Below, one piece after another: positions 26,297 through 35,350 of a stretch of 64,000 bases of DNA. The position numbers and the translations under genes were made by a program. The notes beneath the pieces are model-generated. The model saw only the letters and a program-made list of their open reading frames with translations. It was not told where the DNA came from and searched no databases. Origin of the DNA: Ruminiclostridium sp. (GTDB taxonomy: Bacteria; Bacillota; Clostridia; Oscillospirales; Ruminococcaceae); assembly GCA_017625405.1 (NCBI GenBank), contig JAGALB010000043.1, positions 62,001-126,000 on the forward strand, written 5' to 3'. Positions within the stretch are counted from its first letter, which is position 1. The number at the start of each line of letters is the position of its first letter.

Positions 26297-27415
26297 ATGA
26301 AAATGAAAAAAGTACTTTTTGTATCTCATGTTGCAAATTTTATAAAATTCAATGCTCCTTATGTGAATTGGTTCAAAGCACAGAATTGGGAGGTTCATTA
26401 CGCTTCATTGGGTGAAGAGCCAATTGACTGCTGTGACAGAACTTTTGATGTGTGTTTTGAACGCAGCGTATTTCATAAGGATAATATAACTGCATACAAG
26501 CAGCTAAAAAAGATTATTGATGAGGGTGATTATGATATTATCCACTGTCATACTCCTATTGGTGCAGCGCTTACCCGACTTGCGGCGAGAAAGGCACGAA
26601 AAAAGGGAACGAAGGTAATCTATACAGCTCACGGTTTTGCATTCTGGAAGGGTGCGCCCAAAAAGGATTGGTTGATTTATTACAATGCCGAAAAATTCTT
26701 TGCAAAATATACGGATATACTTGTACTTATCAATAAGGAAGATTATGAAACTGCTGTTTCACGAAAATTCCGTGCAGGAAAAATTTATAAAATCGACGGT
26801 GTAGGTGTAAATACGGATAAATTCAGCCCTGCTACACCTGCCGAAAAAGCGGTAATGCGTGCTTCTCTCGGTATACCTGATGATGGTTTTCTTTCAGTTT
26901 ATGCAGCTGAGTTTATTCCAAGAAAAAATCATATTTTTCTCCTTGAAGCACTTAAAAAACTTCGTTCTGAAAATATAAATCTCCGCTTTGCTTTTCTGGG
27001 ACAGGGAAAGCTTATGGAAGAAATCAAGCAGAAAACAACGGAAATGGGTCTTTCAGATTTCGTTCAGTTCTTTGGTTATCGTCGTGATGCGGAAAAATTC
27101 TATGCTGCCGCCGATATGGTAGCTGCACCTGGCAGTCAGGAAGGACTCCCTGTTCATCTTCTCGAAGCTATGGCAAGTGGTTTACCCGTGATTGCAACTT
27201 CAATTCGTGGGCACGTAGATCTTATTGAAAACGGGAAGAACGGACTTTTGTATAATTATAACGATATGGATGCTTTCTGTATGGCTGTAAAGCGTATTAT
27301 AGGTGATTCTCAGCTTCGTGAAGCATTTGGCAGAAATAACATTGAAGATGTGAAAAAATACAGTGTCGAAAACGCTGTAAGCAATATGGCTGAGATTTAT
27401 AAAACGGTAATGTAA
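26297..27415 (+). CDS. Glycosyltransferase family 4 protein
   Basis: A 372-residue GT-B fold glycosyltransferase. The N-terminal half holds VLFVSHVANFIKFN and the DIIHCHTPIGAALTRLAARKA segment typical of EpsD/capsular-type enzymes. The C-terminal nucleotide-sugar domain holds EFIPRKNHIFLLEAL, FLGQG, FFGYRRDAEKFYAAADMVAAPGSQEGLPVHLLEAMASGLPVIAT (with the EGLPVHLLEAMA E-x7-E motif) and HVDLIENGKNGLL. Likely adds a sugar to a surface polysaccharide or lipid carrier; sugar and acceptor unknown. No other polysaccharide genes flank it. Confidence 0.9.
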   Translation: MKMKKVLFVSHVANFIKFNAPYVNWFKAQNWEVHYASLGEEPIDCCDRTFDVCFERSVFHKDNITAYKQLKKIIDEGDYDIIHCHTPIGAALTRLAARKARKKGTKVIYTAHGFAFWKGAPKKDWLIYYNAEKFFAKYTDILVLINKEDYETAVSRKFRAGKIYKIDGVGVNTDKFSPATPAEKAVMRASLGIPDDGFLSVYAAEFIPRKNHIFLLEALKKLRSENINLRFAFLGQGKLMEEIKQKTTEMGLSDFVQFFGYRRDAEKFYAAADMVAAPGSQEGLPVHLLEAMASGLPVIATSIRGHVDLIENGKNGLLYNYNDMDAFCMAVKRIIGDSQLREAFGRNNIEDVKKYSVENAVSNMAEIYKTVM

Positions 27416-27419
27416 AAAA

Positions 27420-27451
27420 ACACCCTGAGAAGATTTATCTTCTCAGGGTGT
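27420..27451. terminator. Bidirectional terminator after the glycosyltransferase
   Basis: A perfect 14-base-pair stem, 27420-27433 with 27438-27451, loop TTTA, with TTTTTATTTAA on the plus side and a T-run on the minus side. It serves the convergent glycosyltransferase and coiled-coil genes. Confidence 0.9.
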
Positions 27452-27457
27452 AACTTT

Positions 27458-27910
27458 TTATTTAATCGTACTCTTAAGCGCATTTCTCGCTTTCTTTACA
27501 TCAATAAGGTCATTGGATAAAAGCTCTTCAACCTTTGTAAGCATATTGTCAACATACTTGTTTGTAAGGTCTCTGAGTTCCTTTGTCTGCGCCTGAGCAG
27601 TAGCGTTCAGTTCATTTGCCTTTGCGTTTGCCTGACGCACGATTTCCTGCTGGGAAACAAGAGCAGCGGCTCTCTGTTCAGCGCGTGCAATAATGTTTGC
27701 AGCTTCATTCTTAGCGTCGTTGAGAATAGTCTTGCGGTCGTTTACAAGCTCTCTTGCCTGTGTAACCTCCTTGGGCATATTGATACGCACTTCATCAATA
27801 AGCTCACGCATCTTGTCAACTTCGATAAGTGACTTCTTGCTTGTAAAAGGAACATTTACCGCCTTATCAAGCATATCGTCCATCATTTCAAGAATTTCAT
27901 CAATACTCAT
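27458..27910 (-). CDS. Coiled-coil protein linked to coaD (ATPase subunit-like)
   Basis: A 150-residue hydrophilic protein. About residues 25-130 are helical and heptad-like, rich in Ala, Glu, Lys, Gln and Asn (ARELVNDRKTILNDAKNEAANIIARAEQRAAALVSQ). This resembles the stalk of F/V-type ATPase b/H subunits and DivIVA-like scaffolds, and homologues are often automatically named ATPase, but no ATP-binding motif is present. It follows coaD by five bases, an arrangement I associate with other Clostridia. Function unknown; a structural or septum-linked scaffold is a guess. Confidence 0.8.
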   Translation of the reverse strand: MSIDEILEMMDDMLDKAVNVPFTSKKSLIEVDKMRELIDEVRINMPKEVTQARELVNDRKTILNDAKNEAANIIARAEQRAAALVSQQEIVRQANAKANELNATAQAQTKELRDLTNKYVDNMLTKVEELLSNDLIDVKKARNALKSTIK

Positions 27911-27915
27911 TTTCC

Positions 27916-28431
27916 TTATCCTTTCTGTTTGTCATTAAGTCTTTTCTGAATATCCTCAACAATAGCGGCAGGTACAAAAGCTGATATATCGCCGCCGAAT
28001 GAAGCAATCTGCTTTACCATGCTTGAGGAGAGGTAAGTGCTTTCACTGTCTGCACAGAGGAACACAGTTTCTGCTTTTTCGTAAAGGTGCTTGTTTGTAT
28101 GCGCCATCTGGAATTCGTATTCAAAGTCCGACATGGCACGAAGCCCTTTAACTATGATATCGCAGTCGTGAGCTGCGAAATAATCTACAATAAGTCCGTC
28201 AAAAGTATCAATTTCCACATTCGGAATGTCGTAGCACACTTTTCGGAGCAGGGTAGCTCTTTCTTCGGGAGAGAAGCTTGTTTTCTTGCTGGTGTTTACC
28301 GAAACAAGAACAATAAGCTTATCGAAAAGCTTTGATGCACGTCTTATGATTTCAAGATGACCGTTTGTCACGGGGTCAAAGCTGCCGGGGTAGACCGCTT
28401 TTCGCATAATGCCGTCTCGCTGATTACTCAT
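27916..28431 (-). CDS. coaD: Phosphopantetheine adenylyltransferase
   Basis: CoaD makes dephospho-CoA from 4'-phosphopantetheine and ATP, the penultimate step of CoA synthesis. The nucleotidyltransferase signature YPGSFDPVTNGHLEII includes the catalytic T/HxGH pair, and RATLLRKVC, GLRAMSDFEYEFQMAHTNKHL and STYLSSSMVKQIASFGGD follow. ATG at 28431 lies in an eight-base overlap with rsmD and has GGAG seven bases upstream; ATG at 28407 would give the more usual MRKAVYPGSFDP N-terminus. Confidence 0.95.
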   Translation of the reverse strand: MSNQRDGIMRKAVYPGSFDPVTNGHLEIIRRASKLFDKLIVLVSVNTSKKTSFSPEERATLLRKVCYDIPNVEIDTFDGLIVDYFAAHDCDIIVKGLRAMSDFEYEFQMAHTNKHLYEKAETVFLCADSESTYLSSSMVKQIASFGGDISAFVPAAIVEDIQKRLNDKQKG

Positions 28432-28984
28432 CTTCGGTCTCCACCTCGTTTCTCTTGTAAACGGTAAGACAAATCTGACCGTATTTATATGTCTTGTGAA
28501 TTCTGAAGTCGCCCTCTTCTTCGGGGAGCCTGCATTCCTTTTCGTGTTCGCATACGATAATTCCGTTTTCGCTCATTACGCCAACGAGGGCGGGAAGTGA
28601 GCGCTGAATCAGCTTCTTGCCATAAGGCGGGTCAAGAAAAGCAATATCAAACTTTGCAGGTGTTGTGCGAAGAAAAGCGGAGTTCGGCATATTGCATACA
28701 ACCGCATTATCTTCCAGTTTTGTGTGCTTCAGATTTTCACGGACAACCCCGATTGAAGCAGGGCTGTTATCAACGAAATATGCTTTTGCAGCACCTCTGC
28801 TCAGTGCCTCGATTCCCAGCTGACCAGAGCCTGCAAAAAGGTCAAGCACAACTGCATCTTCAAGGTCAAACTGAACAATGCTGAACATTGCTTCTTTTAT
28901 TTTTTCCGCCGTTGGTCTTACAACGTCTGTCCCTTCAAGGGTTTTAAGGCGCATACCTCTGGCAATGCCTGTGATAACTCTCAT
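28424..28984 (-). CDS. rsmD: 16S rRNA (guanine966-N2)-methyltransferase RsmD
   Basis: RsmD methylates G966 of 16S rRNA using S-adenosylmethionine. The 186-residue Rossmann-fold enzyme has the N-terminal MRVITGIARGMRLKTLEG, RPTAEKIKEAMFS, SAM-binding VLDLFAGSGQLGIEALSRGA (about 45-64), and the catalytic DPPYGK (about 117). The order rsmD-coaD is widely conserved. The start shares one base with the uvrC stop. Confidence 0.95.
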   Translation of the reverse strand: MRVITGIARGMRLKTLEGTDVVRPTAEKIKEAMFSIVQFDLEDAVVLDLFAGSGQLGIEALSRGAAKAYFVDNSPASIGVVRENLKHTKLEDNAVVCNMPNSAFLRTTPAKFDIAFLDPPYGKKLIQRSLPALVGVMSENGIIVCEHEKECRLPEEEGDFRIHKTYKYGQICLTVYKRNEVETEDE

Positions 28985-30807
28985 TAAAAAATCTCCTGTA
29001 TATACAGATGCAGGTTTTCCGCAGTCTCACGGTTGATTTTCGCTGTTTCCATAAGCTCCTCAACAGAAGCTTCACGGATAGCCTGCTTTGTTTTATATTT
29101 TTTCAGCAGTGCAAGAGCTTTCTTTTCGCCTATACCCTTTACACGGGTAAGCTCCAGCTCATATTGCGACTGCTTGTGTTTTTTTCTCTGATAATCGATT
29201 GAAAAGCGGTGAACCTCGTCCTGGATTTCAGTAAGAAGCTTGAAAAGACTCTTGTTTGAATTTATCTGAATCTCTCCGCCGCCGTCGGAAATTGCTCTTG
29301 TGCGGTGCTTATCGTCTTTTACAAGACCGAAAAGGCTTACTTCAATCCCCATTTCATCAAGCACTTCTTTAACTGCGTTTACATGCCCCTTGCCGCCGTC
29401 CAGCAGTATAAGGTCAGGCATTTCAGAAAAGCTTTCATCGCCGTCAAGGTAGTGGGTAAAGCGTCTGCGGATAACCTCCTGCATACAGCCGTAGTCATCA
29501 ACGCCTACAACATCCTTTATGCTGAATTTGCGGTAACCTGCTTTATAAGGTCTGCCGTTCTTATAGGTAATCATGCCTGCAACCCTTGTCTGTTCGCCCA
29601 TGTTTGAAATATCGTAACTTTCGATAAGTACAGGCGTCTTAGGGAGACCAAGCAGCTTCTGCAGATCCTGCAAAGCGGTGATTTCTCTGCTTGTTCTGCC
29701 GACTTTAAGCGACAGATATTCGTCAGCATTGCTTTTAGCAAGGGTAGTGAGCACAAGCCCTTCGCCACGCTTCGGCACAGTTATTGTTACTTTATGACCG
29801 CAGATGCCCCGGAAATATTCTTCCAGCAGGGAATTATCCTCGCTGTCGCCGTCAAGATATATATTTTTGGGAATTTCCTTGCCGTTGCTGTAATACTGCA
29901 ACAGAAATTCGCTTCTTATAAGCTCGTTTTCGCATTCATCGCCCACAAAGAAATTTTCCTTGTCGATAAGCTTACCGCCACGGTATTTTACAACCGCTAT
30001 ACTTGTAAGCCCCGTATTCTGGGAAACTGCGAACACATCGCAGTCGATATCCCTCTGTGCCTGAATGGATTGTGTCTTTGCGGAACGTGTAATAGCGTTT
30101 ATTCTGTCACGGAGAATTGCTGCACGCTCAAAATCCAGATTTTCAGCTGCGTCGTTCATTTCTCTTGTGAGATATTCAACGCTTTCCTTACTGCCGCTTT
30201 TAATGAAGCTCAGCGCTTCTGTAATAGTCTTCTTGTATTCCTCAGGAGAAATCTTACCCTGGCAAACGCCCATACAACGCTTTATGTGGTGGTTGAGGCA
30301 GGGGCGCTCTTTAAAGAAATCCCTTGGAAATACTTTTTTACAGGTTGGGAGCATAAAAATACGATTGCATTCCTCAATAGTCTGCTTTACGGTATAACCG
30401 CTTGTAAAGGGACCGATGTATGTCGAGAAAGGGTCATCCTTGTTGAAGGAGTGCATTATTTTCGGATAATCTCCGCCTGTGATGCGTATATAACTGAAGC
30501 CCTTGTCATCCTTTAATAAAATATTATATTTAGGAGAATGAAGCTTTATAAGGCTTGCTTCCAGCACAAGAGCGTCAAGCTCGGTTTCGGTTACGATAAA
30601 GTCAAAATCGTGGATGTTTGAAACCAGCTTGTAGGTTTTTGGGTTATGTGCTTCCACCGCATGAAAATAAGAGGTGACACGGTTTTTAAGTACCTTTGCC
30701 TTGCCGATATAGATAATTTCCCCCGATTTGTTTTTCATCTGATAAACTCCGGGGCAGAGGGGCAGGTGGTTAGCCTTATCCCTTAAAAAATCAAGTCGTT
30801 CAAACAT
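28984..30807 (-). CDS. uvrC: UvrABC excinuclease subunit C
   Basis: UvrC makes both incisions in nucleotide excision repair. The 607-residue protein shows an N-terminal GIY-YIG nuclease (CPGVYQMKNKSGEIIYIGKAKVLKNRV, about 18-44), a UVR motif (about 200-235, FERAAILRDRINAI), an RNase H-like nuclease with DISNMGEQ and LILLDGGKGHVNAV, and C-terminal helix-hairpin-helix repeats (LTRVKGIGEKKALALLKKYKT). Its own promoter lies 35 bases upstream. First gene of a uvrC-rsmD-coaD-coiled-coil operon. Confidence 0.97.
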   Translation of the reverse strand: MFERLDFLRDKANHLPLCPGVYQMKNKSGEIIYIGKAKVLKNRVTSYFHAVEAHNPKTYKLVSNIHDFDFIVTETELDALVLEASLIKLHSPKYNILLKDDKGFSYIRITGGDYPKIMHSFNKDDPFSTYIGPFTSGYTVKQTIEECNRIFMLPTCKKVFPRDFFKERPCLNHHIKRCMGVCQGKISPEEYKKTITEALSFIKSGSKESVEYLTREMNDAAENLDFERAAILRDRINAITRSAKTQSIQAQRDIDCDVFAVSQNTGLTSIAVVKYRGGKLIDKENFFVGDECENELIRSEFLLQYYSNGKEIPKNIYLDGDSEDNSLLEEYFRGICGHKVTITVPKRGEGLVLTTLAKSNADEYLSLKVGRTSREITALQDLQKLLGLPKTPVLIESYDISNMGEQTRVAGMITYKNGRPYKAGYRKFSIKDVVGVDDYGCMQEVIRRRFTHYLDGDESFSEMPDLILLDGGKGHVNAVKEVLDEMGIEVSLFGLVKDDKHRTRAISDGGGEIQINSNKSLFKLLTEIQDEVHRFSIDYQRKKHKQSQYELELTRVKGIGEKKALALLKKYKTKQAIREASVEELMETAKINRETAENLHLYIQEIF

Positions 30808-30841
30808 TAAAACACCTTCAAAACCCAGCTATACATATTAA

Positions 30842-30870
30842 ATAATACCACAATTCGCCCCTTATGTCAA
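30842..30870 (-). promoter_or_regulatory. Sigma-A promoter for uvrC operon
   Basis: On the minus strand TTGACA (30865-30870), 17 bases, TATTAT (30842-30847). It is back to back with the plus-strand promoter at 30900-30928; no LexA-like box was recognised between them. Confidence 0.75.
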
Positions 30871-30899
30871 GTTTTTTGTGTTTTACGGGAAATTGTGCG

Positions 30900-30928
30900 T
30901 TGACAAGCTTTTGGGGGAGTGGTATAAT
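30900..30928 (+). promoter_or_regulatory. Perfect sigma-A promoter for a 70-residue membrane protein
   Basis: TTGACA (30900-30905), 17 bases containing GGGGGAG, TATAAT (30923-30928), leader about 20 bases. Confidence 0.8.
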
Positions 30929-30953
30929 TTTTATATCAGAAAGGATTGATAAC

Positions 30954-31166
30954 ATGAAAAAATATCTCCCCCTCGCACTCCTCATAATCTCCATTGCTTT
31001 CGCTTTTGCTTTTATCGGTTTTACCGCATATGATATCCACGTTTACAATACAACCGTAAATTCCGCACCGCTTTATGCGTTTATCCTTGCCCGTGCAGTT
31101 GAATTTATCATACCTGCGGTTATATTTTATATTATTTCAAGAGTTCTGAAGAAAAAAATTTTATAA
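30954..31166 (+). CDS. 70-residue two-segment membrane protein
   Basis: ATG at 30954 follows AGAAAGGATTGATAAC. The peptide has two hydrophobic segments (about 4-24 and 40-63) separated by a short polar loop and ends RVLKKKIL, predicting both termini inside. It has its own perfect promoter and a strong terminator, so it is a genuine small single-gene unit. No family recognised. The short transcript with a strong promoter suggests a well expressed small protein; role unknown. Confidence 0.75.
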   Translation: MKKYLPLALLIISIAFAFAFIGFTAYDIHVYNTTVNSAPLYAFILARAVEFIIPAVIFYIISRVLKKKIL

Positions 31167-31172
31167 AAACGC

Positions 31173-31204
31173 ACCCCGAAAAGAACAACCGTTCTTTCCG
31201 GGGT
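31173..31204. terminator. Bidirectional terminator between the small membrane gene and hydF
   Basis: ACCCCGAAAAGAAC (31173-31186) pairs with GTTCTTTCCGGGGT (31191-31204) with one mismatch; ATATTTTTAT follows on the plus side and TTTTTATAAAATTTT on the minus side. Confidence 0.85.
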
Positions 31205-31210
31205 ATATTT

Positions 31211-32413
31211 TTATTCATCAAGCGCCTTGACCGCCTCTGGGAAAAGCTCAATGCTTCTTCTGAGAATGCCGTTCATGTGCGCTATGGCAATACCGTAGTT
31301 TGTAATCGGTATTCCATTATCAAGAGTCTGCTTGACTCTGTACTTCATTTCACGCTCGCTGAGCATACAGCCTCCGCAGTGAATCACAAGCTTGTAGCCA
31401 TCGAGCGTTTCGGGGAACTGCGTACCCGATGTAAATTCAAAGGTAACATCCTTTCCCGTGTGCTTTTTTATAAGTGCAGGAAGCTTTACCGTGCCGATAT
31501 CACCGCATTGTCTGTGGTGGGTACAGCCCTCCGAAATCAGGATTCTGTCACCGTCCTGAAGCTTATCCAAAGCCGCAGCACCTCTTACCGCAGAAATAAG
31601 GTCGCCCTTATAGCGTGCAAAAAGGATAGAGAATGACGTCAGCGGAATATCATCGGGAGTATCCTTTGAAACTCTCGCAAAAGCCTGTGAATCGGTGATT
31701 ACCATTTTCGGCTTTCTGCCGAAGGCTTTCAGCGTTTCAGGCAGCTCGTTATCTCGTGTAACTACCGAAACGGCACCGGAATCCAAAATATCACGGATAG
31801 TCTGCTGCTGGGGCAGGATAAGACGCCCCTTAGGTGCGGCCTTGTCGATAGGTACAACCAGTACAATAACATCATTCTGGTCTATCAGATCGCCCACAAC
31901 CCTGCGGTTGTTTTCTTCCTGCTTTACAAGCTTTCCGATAAGCTCTTTAAGCTCGTAGATGTTTGTATTATCCTTAGCGCTTACGTATATTTGATTTTCG
32001 GAAGAGGGTGTTTTATCTGAACGTAAATCCGATTTGTTGAATGCAATGATGTAGGGGATATTCTTGTCCCTGAAAATGGTTATAAGACCTTTTTCAGCGT
32101 CGCAAAGCTCAATGTTCTCGGTAACAAGCACCGCAATATCCGTGTAATTCAGCACCTGTCTTGCTTTTTTTACCCGCATTTCACCAAGCTCACCCACGTC
32201 ATCAATACCAGGAGTATCAATGATTACAACAGGTCCCAGCGGTAGTAATTCCATTGCTTTTCTTACAGGGTCGGTTGTAGTGCCTTTTACATCGGAAACG
32301 AGCGATAAATCCTGACCTGTAACAGCATTTACAACACTGGATTTTCCTGCGTTACGCAGTCCGAAAAAGCCTATATGCAGGCGTTCTGCGGATACAGTTT
32401 CGTTAAGTCCCAT
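31211..32413 (-). CDS. hydF: [FeFe]-hydrogenase H-cluster maturation GTPase HydF
   Basis: HydF is the scaffold that assembles the 2Fe subcluster and hands it to the hydrogenase. The 400-residue protein has an N-terminal GTPase domain (P-loop GLRNAGKSS at 17-25, DVKGTTTDP, DTPGIDD, FNKSDL), a dimerisation domain, and the C-terminal cluster-binding domain with CTHHRQC and HCGGCMLSEREMKYR ligands. Last gene of the TM1266-hydE-hydG-hydF operon, nine bases after hydG. Confidence 0.97.
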   Translation of the reverse strand: MGLNETVSAERLHIGFFGLRNAGKSSVVNAVTGQDLSLVSDVKGTTTDPVRKAMELLPLGPVVIIDTPGIDDVGELGEMRVKKARQVLNYTDIAVLVTENIELCDAEKGLITIFRDKNIPYIIAFNKSDLRSDKTPSSENQIYVSAKDNTNIYELKELIGKLVKQEENNRRVVGDLIDQNDVIVLVVPIDKAAPKGRLILPQQQTIRDILDSGAVSVVTRDNELPETLKAFGRKPKMVITDSQAFARVSKDTPDDIPLTSFSILFARYKGDLISAVRGAAALDKLQDGDRILISEGCTHHRQCGDIGTVKLPALIKKHTGKDVTFEFTSGTQFPETLDGYKLVIHCGGCMLSEREMKYRVKQTLDNGIPITNYGIAIAHMNGILRRSIELFPEAVKALDE

Positions 32414-32422
32414 AGAACCTCC

Positions 32423-33871
32423 TCAGAAACGGAAATCTCTTCTGTTGGAATTCTTGATGTCTTCAATGTTCTTCTTTGCAATATCTCTTACCTTATCGGT
32501 GGGAATCTTCTCAAGTTCCTTTTCAATGAGTTCAAATCCGACTTTCTTTGTTTCTTCGCTTGCGTAGTCAACAAGATATTCGGTAAGAGTCATAAGAGCG
32601 TTGGGGTGGCAGCAGTTGAGAATCTGACCGTTCTTGCAAAGAGCCATAAAGCGGTCGCCGGTTCTGCCTTCACGGTAGCATGCTGTGCAGAAGGAGGGAA
32701 TATGACCGCATTCCATGAGCCATTTTACAACCTCGTCAAGTGTTCTCTGATCGGAAACGTCGAACTGCTCGCTGTCGTGAGGACGCTCTTCTTCTGTATA
32801 ACCGCCGACGGAAGTTCTGGATGCACCGCTTATCTGGGAAATGCCCATATTAAGCACCTTTCCACGCACTTCTTCGGATTCTCTTGTGGAGATAATCATG
32901 CCTGTGTAGGGAACTGCAAGACGGATACAAGCGATAATCTTTTCAAAGATTTCATCGGAAATTGAGTTGTCGAATACGTTGGGGTCGATATCGTTTGCCT
33001 TCTTGATTCTGGGGACGCTGATTGTGTGAGGACCAACGCCGTGAACAGCCTCAAGGTGCTCAGCGTGCATGAGAAGCCCTGCAAATTCGTACTTGTAAAG
33101 CTCAAGTCCGAACAGAACACCAAGACCTACGTCATCAATACCGCCCTCCATAGCTCTGTCCATAGCCTCTGTGTGGTAAGCATAGTCGTGCTTGGGTCCT
33201 GTGGGGTGAAGCTTTAAGTAGCTTTCCTTGTGGTATGTTTCCTGGAACAGGATATATGTACCGATGCCTGCTTCCTTGAGCTTGCGGTAGTTTTCAACGG
33301 TAGTAGCGGCGATGTTTACATTTACACGTCTGATAGCGCCGTTCTTATGGTTGATGCTGTAAATAGTCTTGATACATTCAAGAATGTACTCGATAGGGTT
33401 GTTTACAGGGTCTTCGCCTGCTTCAATGGCAAGACGCTTGTGACCCATATCCTGAAGTGCGATAACTTCAGCCTTTACTTCTTCCTGTGTAAGCTTCTTA
33501 CGTGCAATGCTCTTGTTCTTCATGTGATAAGGGCAGTAAACACAGCCGTTTACACAGTAGTTGGAGAGGTAGAGAGGTGCAAACATAACGATACGGTTAC
33601 CGTAGAATGCAAGCTTGATTTCCTCTGCAATTTCAGCGATGCGCTTGTTTACAGAAGGGTCATCACAGGCGAGAAGTACGGAAGCTTCTCTGTGGGAAAG
33701 CCCCTGACAAACGCAGCCATTGCCGTTTTTCTGAGGGCGTGCTTTTTCAAGAATAGAGTTTATAAGCTCCATATTGTTCTTGTTTGCTTCTGCGTATTCA
33801 AGTGTTTCGAGAATTTCTCCGTCGTGAATGAATTCTTCAGCCTTTAAAGATTTGGGATTGTAGTTTGCCAT
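32423..33871 (-). CDS. hydG: [FeFe]-hydrogenase H-cluster radical SAM maturase HydG
   Basis: HydG cleaves tyrosine to p-cresol, CO and cyanide for the H-cluster. The 482-residue protein has the radical SAM CX3CX2C motif at Cys106, Cys110 and Cys113 (NYCVNGCVYCPYH) and a C-terminal auxiliary cluster region with CTACYREGRTGDRFM and CCHPNALMTL. Length and motif order match the family. Good ribosome binding site (GAAAGGAC). Lies 25 bases after hydE. Confidence 0.97.
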   Translation of the reverse strand: MANYNPKSLKAEEFIHDGEILETLEYAEANKNNMELINSILEKARPQKNGNGCVCQGLSHREASVLLACDDPSVNKRIAEIAEEIKLAFYGNRIVMFAPLYLSNYCVNGCVYCPYHMKNKSIARKKLTQEEVKAEVIALQDMGHKRLAIEAGEDPVNNPIEYILECIKTIYSINHKNGAIRRVNVNIAATTVENYRKLKEAGIGTYILFQETYHKESYLKLHPTGPKHDYAYHTEAMDRAMEGGIDDVGLGVLFGLELYKYEFAGLLMHAEHLEAVHGVGPHTISVPRIKKANDIDPNVFDNSISDEIFEKIIACIRLAVPYTGMIISTRESEEVRGKVLNMGISQISGASRTSVGGYTEEERPHDSEQFDVSDQRTLDEVVKWLMECGHIPSFCTACYREGRTGDRFMALCKNGQILNCCHPNALMTLTEYLVDYASEETKKVGFELIEKELEKIPTDKVRDIAKKNIEDIKNSNRRDFRF

Positions 33872-33896
33872 TTTATTTATGTCCTTTCGTATTAAA

Positions 33897-34946
33897 TTAC
33901 TTTTTGAAATCTCCTCGGTCAGTTACGACTTCAAAGCCTATCTTTTTCATGCTCTTCGCAAGATTATTCACAGCCTCAGCCGCTTCATCGCCTGTACTGA
34001 TTTTGCCGTTATACAGCATATATTTTTTTCGCACGGAAACAGGGGAGAGGTTGGGCATTACGACATTAGCGCCCGACAGGATACCTTTTTCACGTCCGCC
34101 GTTCATAATCGTGCCGAGTGCCGTTGTAGCAGGCAGCAGGATTTTCGGGTGAATGAGTCTTATAATTGACAGCAGATAGCAGGTCATTTCCGCCGTTCCC
34201 GCAGGATAGTCCCTGAAAGGTGTATCCTTATGAGGAATAAACGGACCTATACCACACATCTGCGGTCTGAATTCTTCAATGAATTTCAGGTCTTTTGCAA
34301 TATGGCGGTTTGTCTGGAAGGGTGAACCAACCATAAACCCGCAGCCCGTCTGAAAACCGATTTCCTTAAGGTTCTTAAGACACTCCATGCGGTTGTCAAA
34401 GGATAGCTCTTTCGGGTGCAGCTTTTCGTAATGCTCCTTATCGGCGGTTTCGTGACGCAGCAAAAAGCGGTCTGCACCTGCCGTAAACAATTTTTCATAG
34501 CTTTCACGACTGCGCTCGCCTATGGACAGGGTAACTGCACAATCGGGATATTTTGCTTTCAGTTTTTTTATAACCGAACACATAAATTCATCTGAAAAGC
34601 TTCCGTCCTCACCGCCTTGCATTACAAAGGTGCGGAAGCCGAGGTTATATCCCTCATCGGCACATTCGAGAATCTCCGTTTCGGTAAGCCTGTATCGGTC
34701 ACAGTTCCTGTTTCCTCGTCTTATACCGCAGTAAAGACAGTCGTTTTTGCAGATATTCCCGATTTCGATAAGCCCACGTATGTAGACTGCTTTTCCGTAG
34801 TGCTTTTCACGGACAGCTCTTGCTTTTTCTGCAAGAATTTCTGCCGCTTCATCTGTTTTGTTCGTTATGAGATATTCGTATTCGTCAAGTGTCAGGCTGT
34901 GAGTGTTTTCAAGTTTTTCAATAAGTTCTAAAATCTTCTTATCCAT
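33897..34946 (-). CDS. hydE: [FeFe]-hydrogenase H-cluster radical SAM maturase HydE
   Basis: HydE acts on a cysteine-iron precursor (synthon) from HydG to build the dithiolate-bridged subcluster. The 349-residue protein has the radical SAM cysteines Cys66, Cys70 and Cys73 (NICKNDCLYCGIR), the GGEDG SAM-binding strand in FVMQGGEDGSF, and a BATS domain. It overlaps the regulator gene by eight bases, indicating coupling. Confidence 0.96.
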   Translation of the reverse strand: MDKKILELIEKLENTHSLTLDEYEYLITNKTDEAAEILAEKARAVREKHYGKAVYIRGLIEIGNICKNDCLYCGIRRGNRNCDRYRLTETEILECADEGYNLGFRTFVMQGGEDGSFSDEFMCSVIKKLKAKYPDCAVTLSIGERSRESYEKLFTAGADRFLLRHETADKEHYEKLHPKELSFDNRMECLKNLKEIGFQTGCGFMVGSPFQTNRHIAKDLKFIEEFRPQMCGIGPFIPHKDTPFRDYPAGTAEMTCYLLSIIRLIHPKILLPATTALGTIMNGGREKGILSGANVVMPNLSPVSVRKKYMLYNGKISTGDEAAEAVNNLAKSMKKIGFEVVTDRGDFKK

Positions 34947-35208
34947 TACCTTTTACATTTGAGTAAGCGGTTTTGACGCTTATACCGCTCAGCTTTCCTA
35001 TTCTGCCCGACATTGCGGATATTGTATCCTGCGGTGCGTCAAGGGCAATGCTTACGATATTGATGTTTTTTTCACGGTAGGGAACTCCCATTCTTCCGAT
35101 TATGTAACTGCCGTATTCGTGGAGAATGGCATTGAGCGCTTCGGTAGAATCTGTATCCTCAACGATAATTCCCATTACCGCTACACGTGTTTCCTTATTT
35201 TCTGTCAT
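34939..35208 (-). CDS. TM1266-family putative hydrogenase-system regulator
   Basis: An 89-residue ACT/NikR-C-like domain protein (ETRVAVMGIIVEDTDSTEALNAILHEYGSYIIGRMGVPYREKNINIVSIALDAP). The family is consistently found beside [FeFe]-hydrogenase maturases and is named a putative regulator, although no DNA-binding domain is present. I start at ATG 35208, which has AGAAGGAAAAAAC before it, not at the earlier in-frame ATG 35298 that would add 30 unlike residues. It is first in the hyd operon. Confidence 0.9.
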   Translation of the reverse strand: MTENKETRVAVMGIIVEDTDSTEALNAILHEYGSYIIGRMGVPYREKNINIVSIALDAPQDTISAMSGRIGKLSGISVKTAYSNVKGNG

Positions 35209-35350
35209 AGTTTTTTCCTTCTGAATTGTGGTTGTAAAACGAAAAACCGCACCATTTCTATAAAAACGCATAGAAAGGCACGGCAATATAATATTCATTA
35301 TTATGCTGTCGCCTTTCAGTCAGAAAATCTTTCTGTCAGGTTACATTTAT

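Noticed and set aside
35209..35298. N-terminal extension of the TM1266-type gene to the ATG at 35298
   Set aside because: The extra 30 residues are unlike the family, and a good ribosome binding site immediately precedes ATG 35208.
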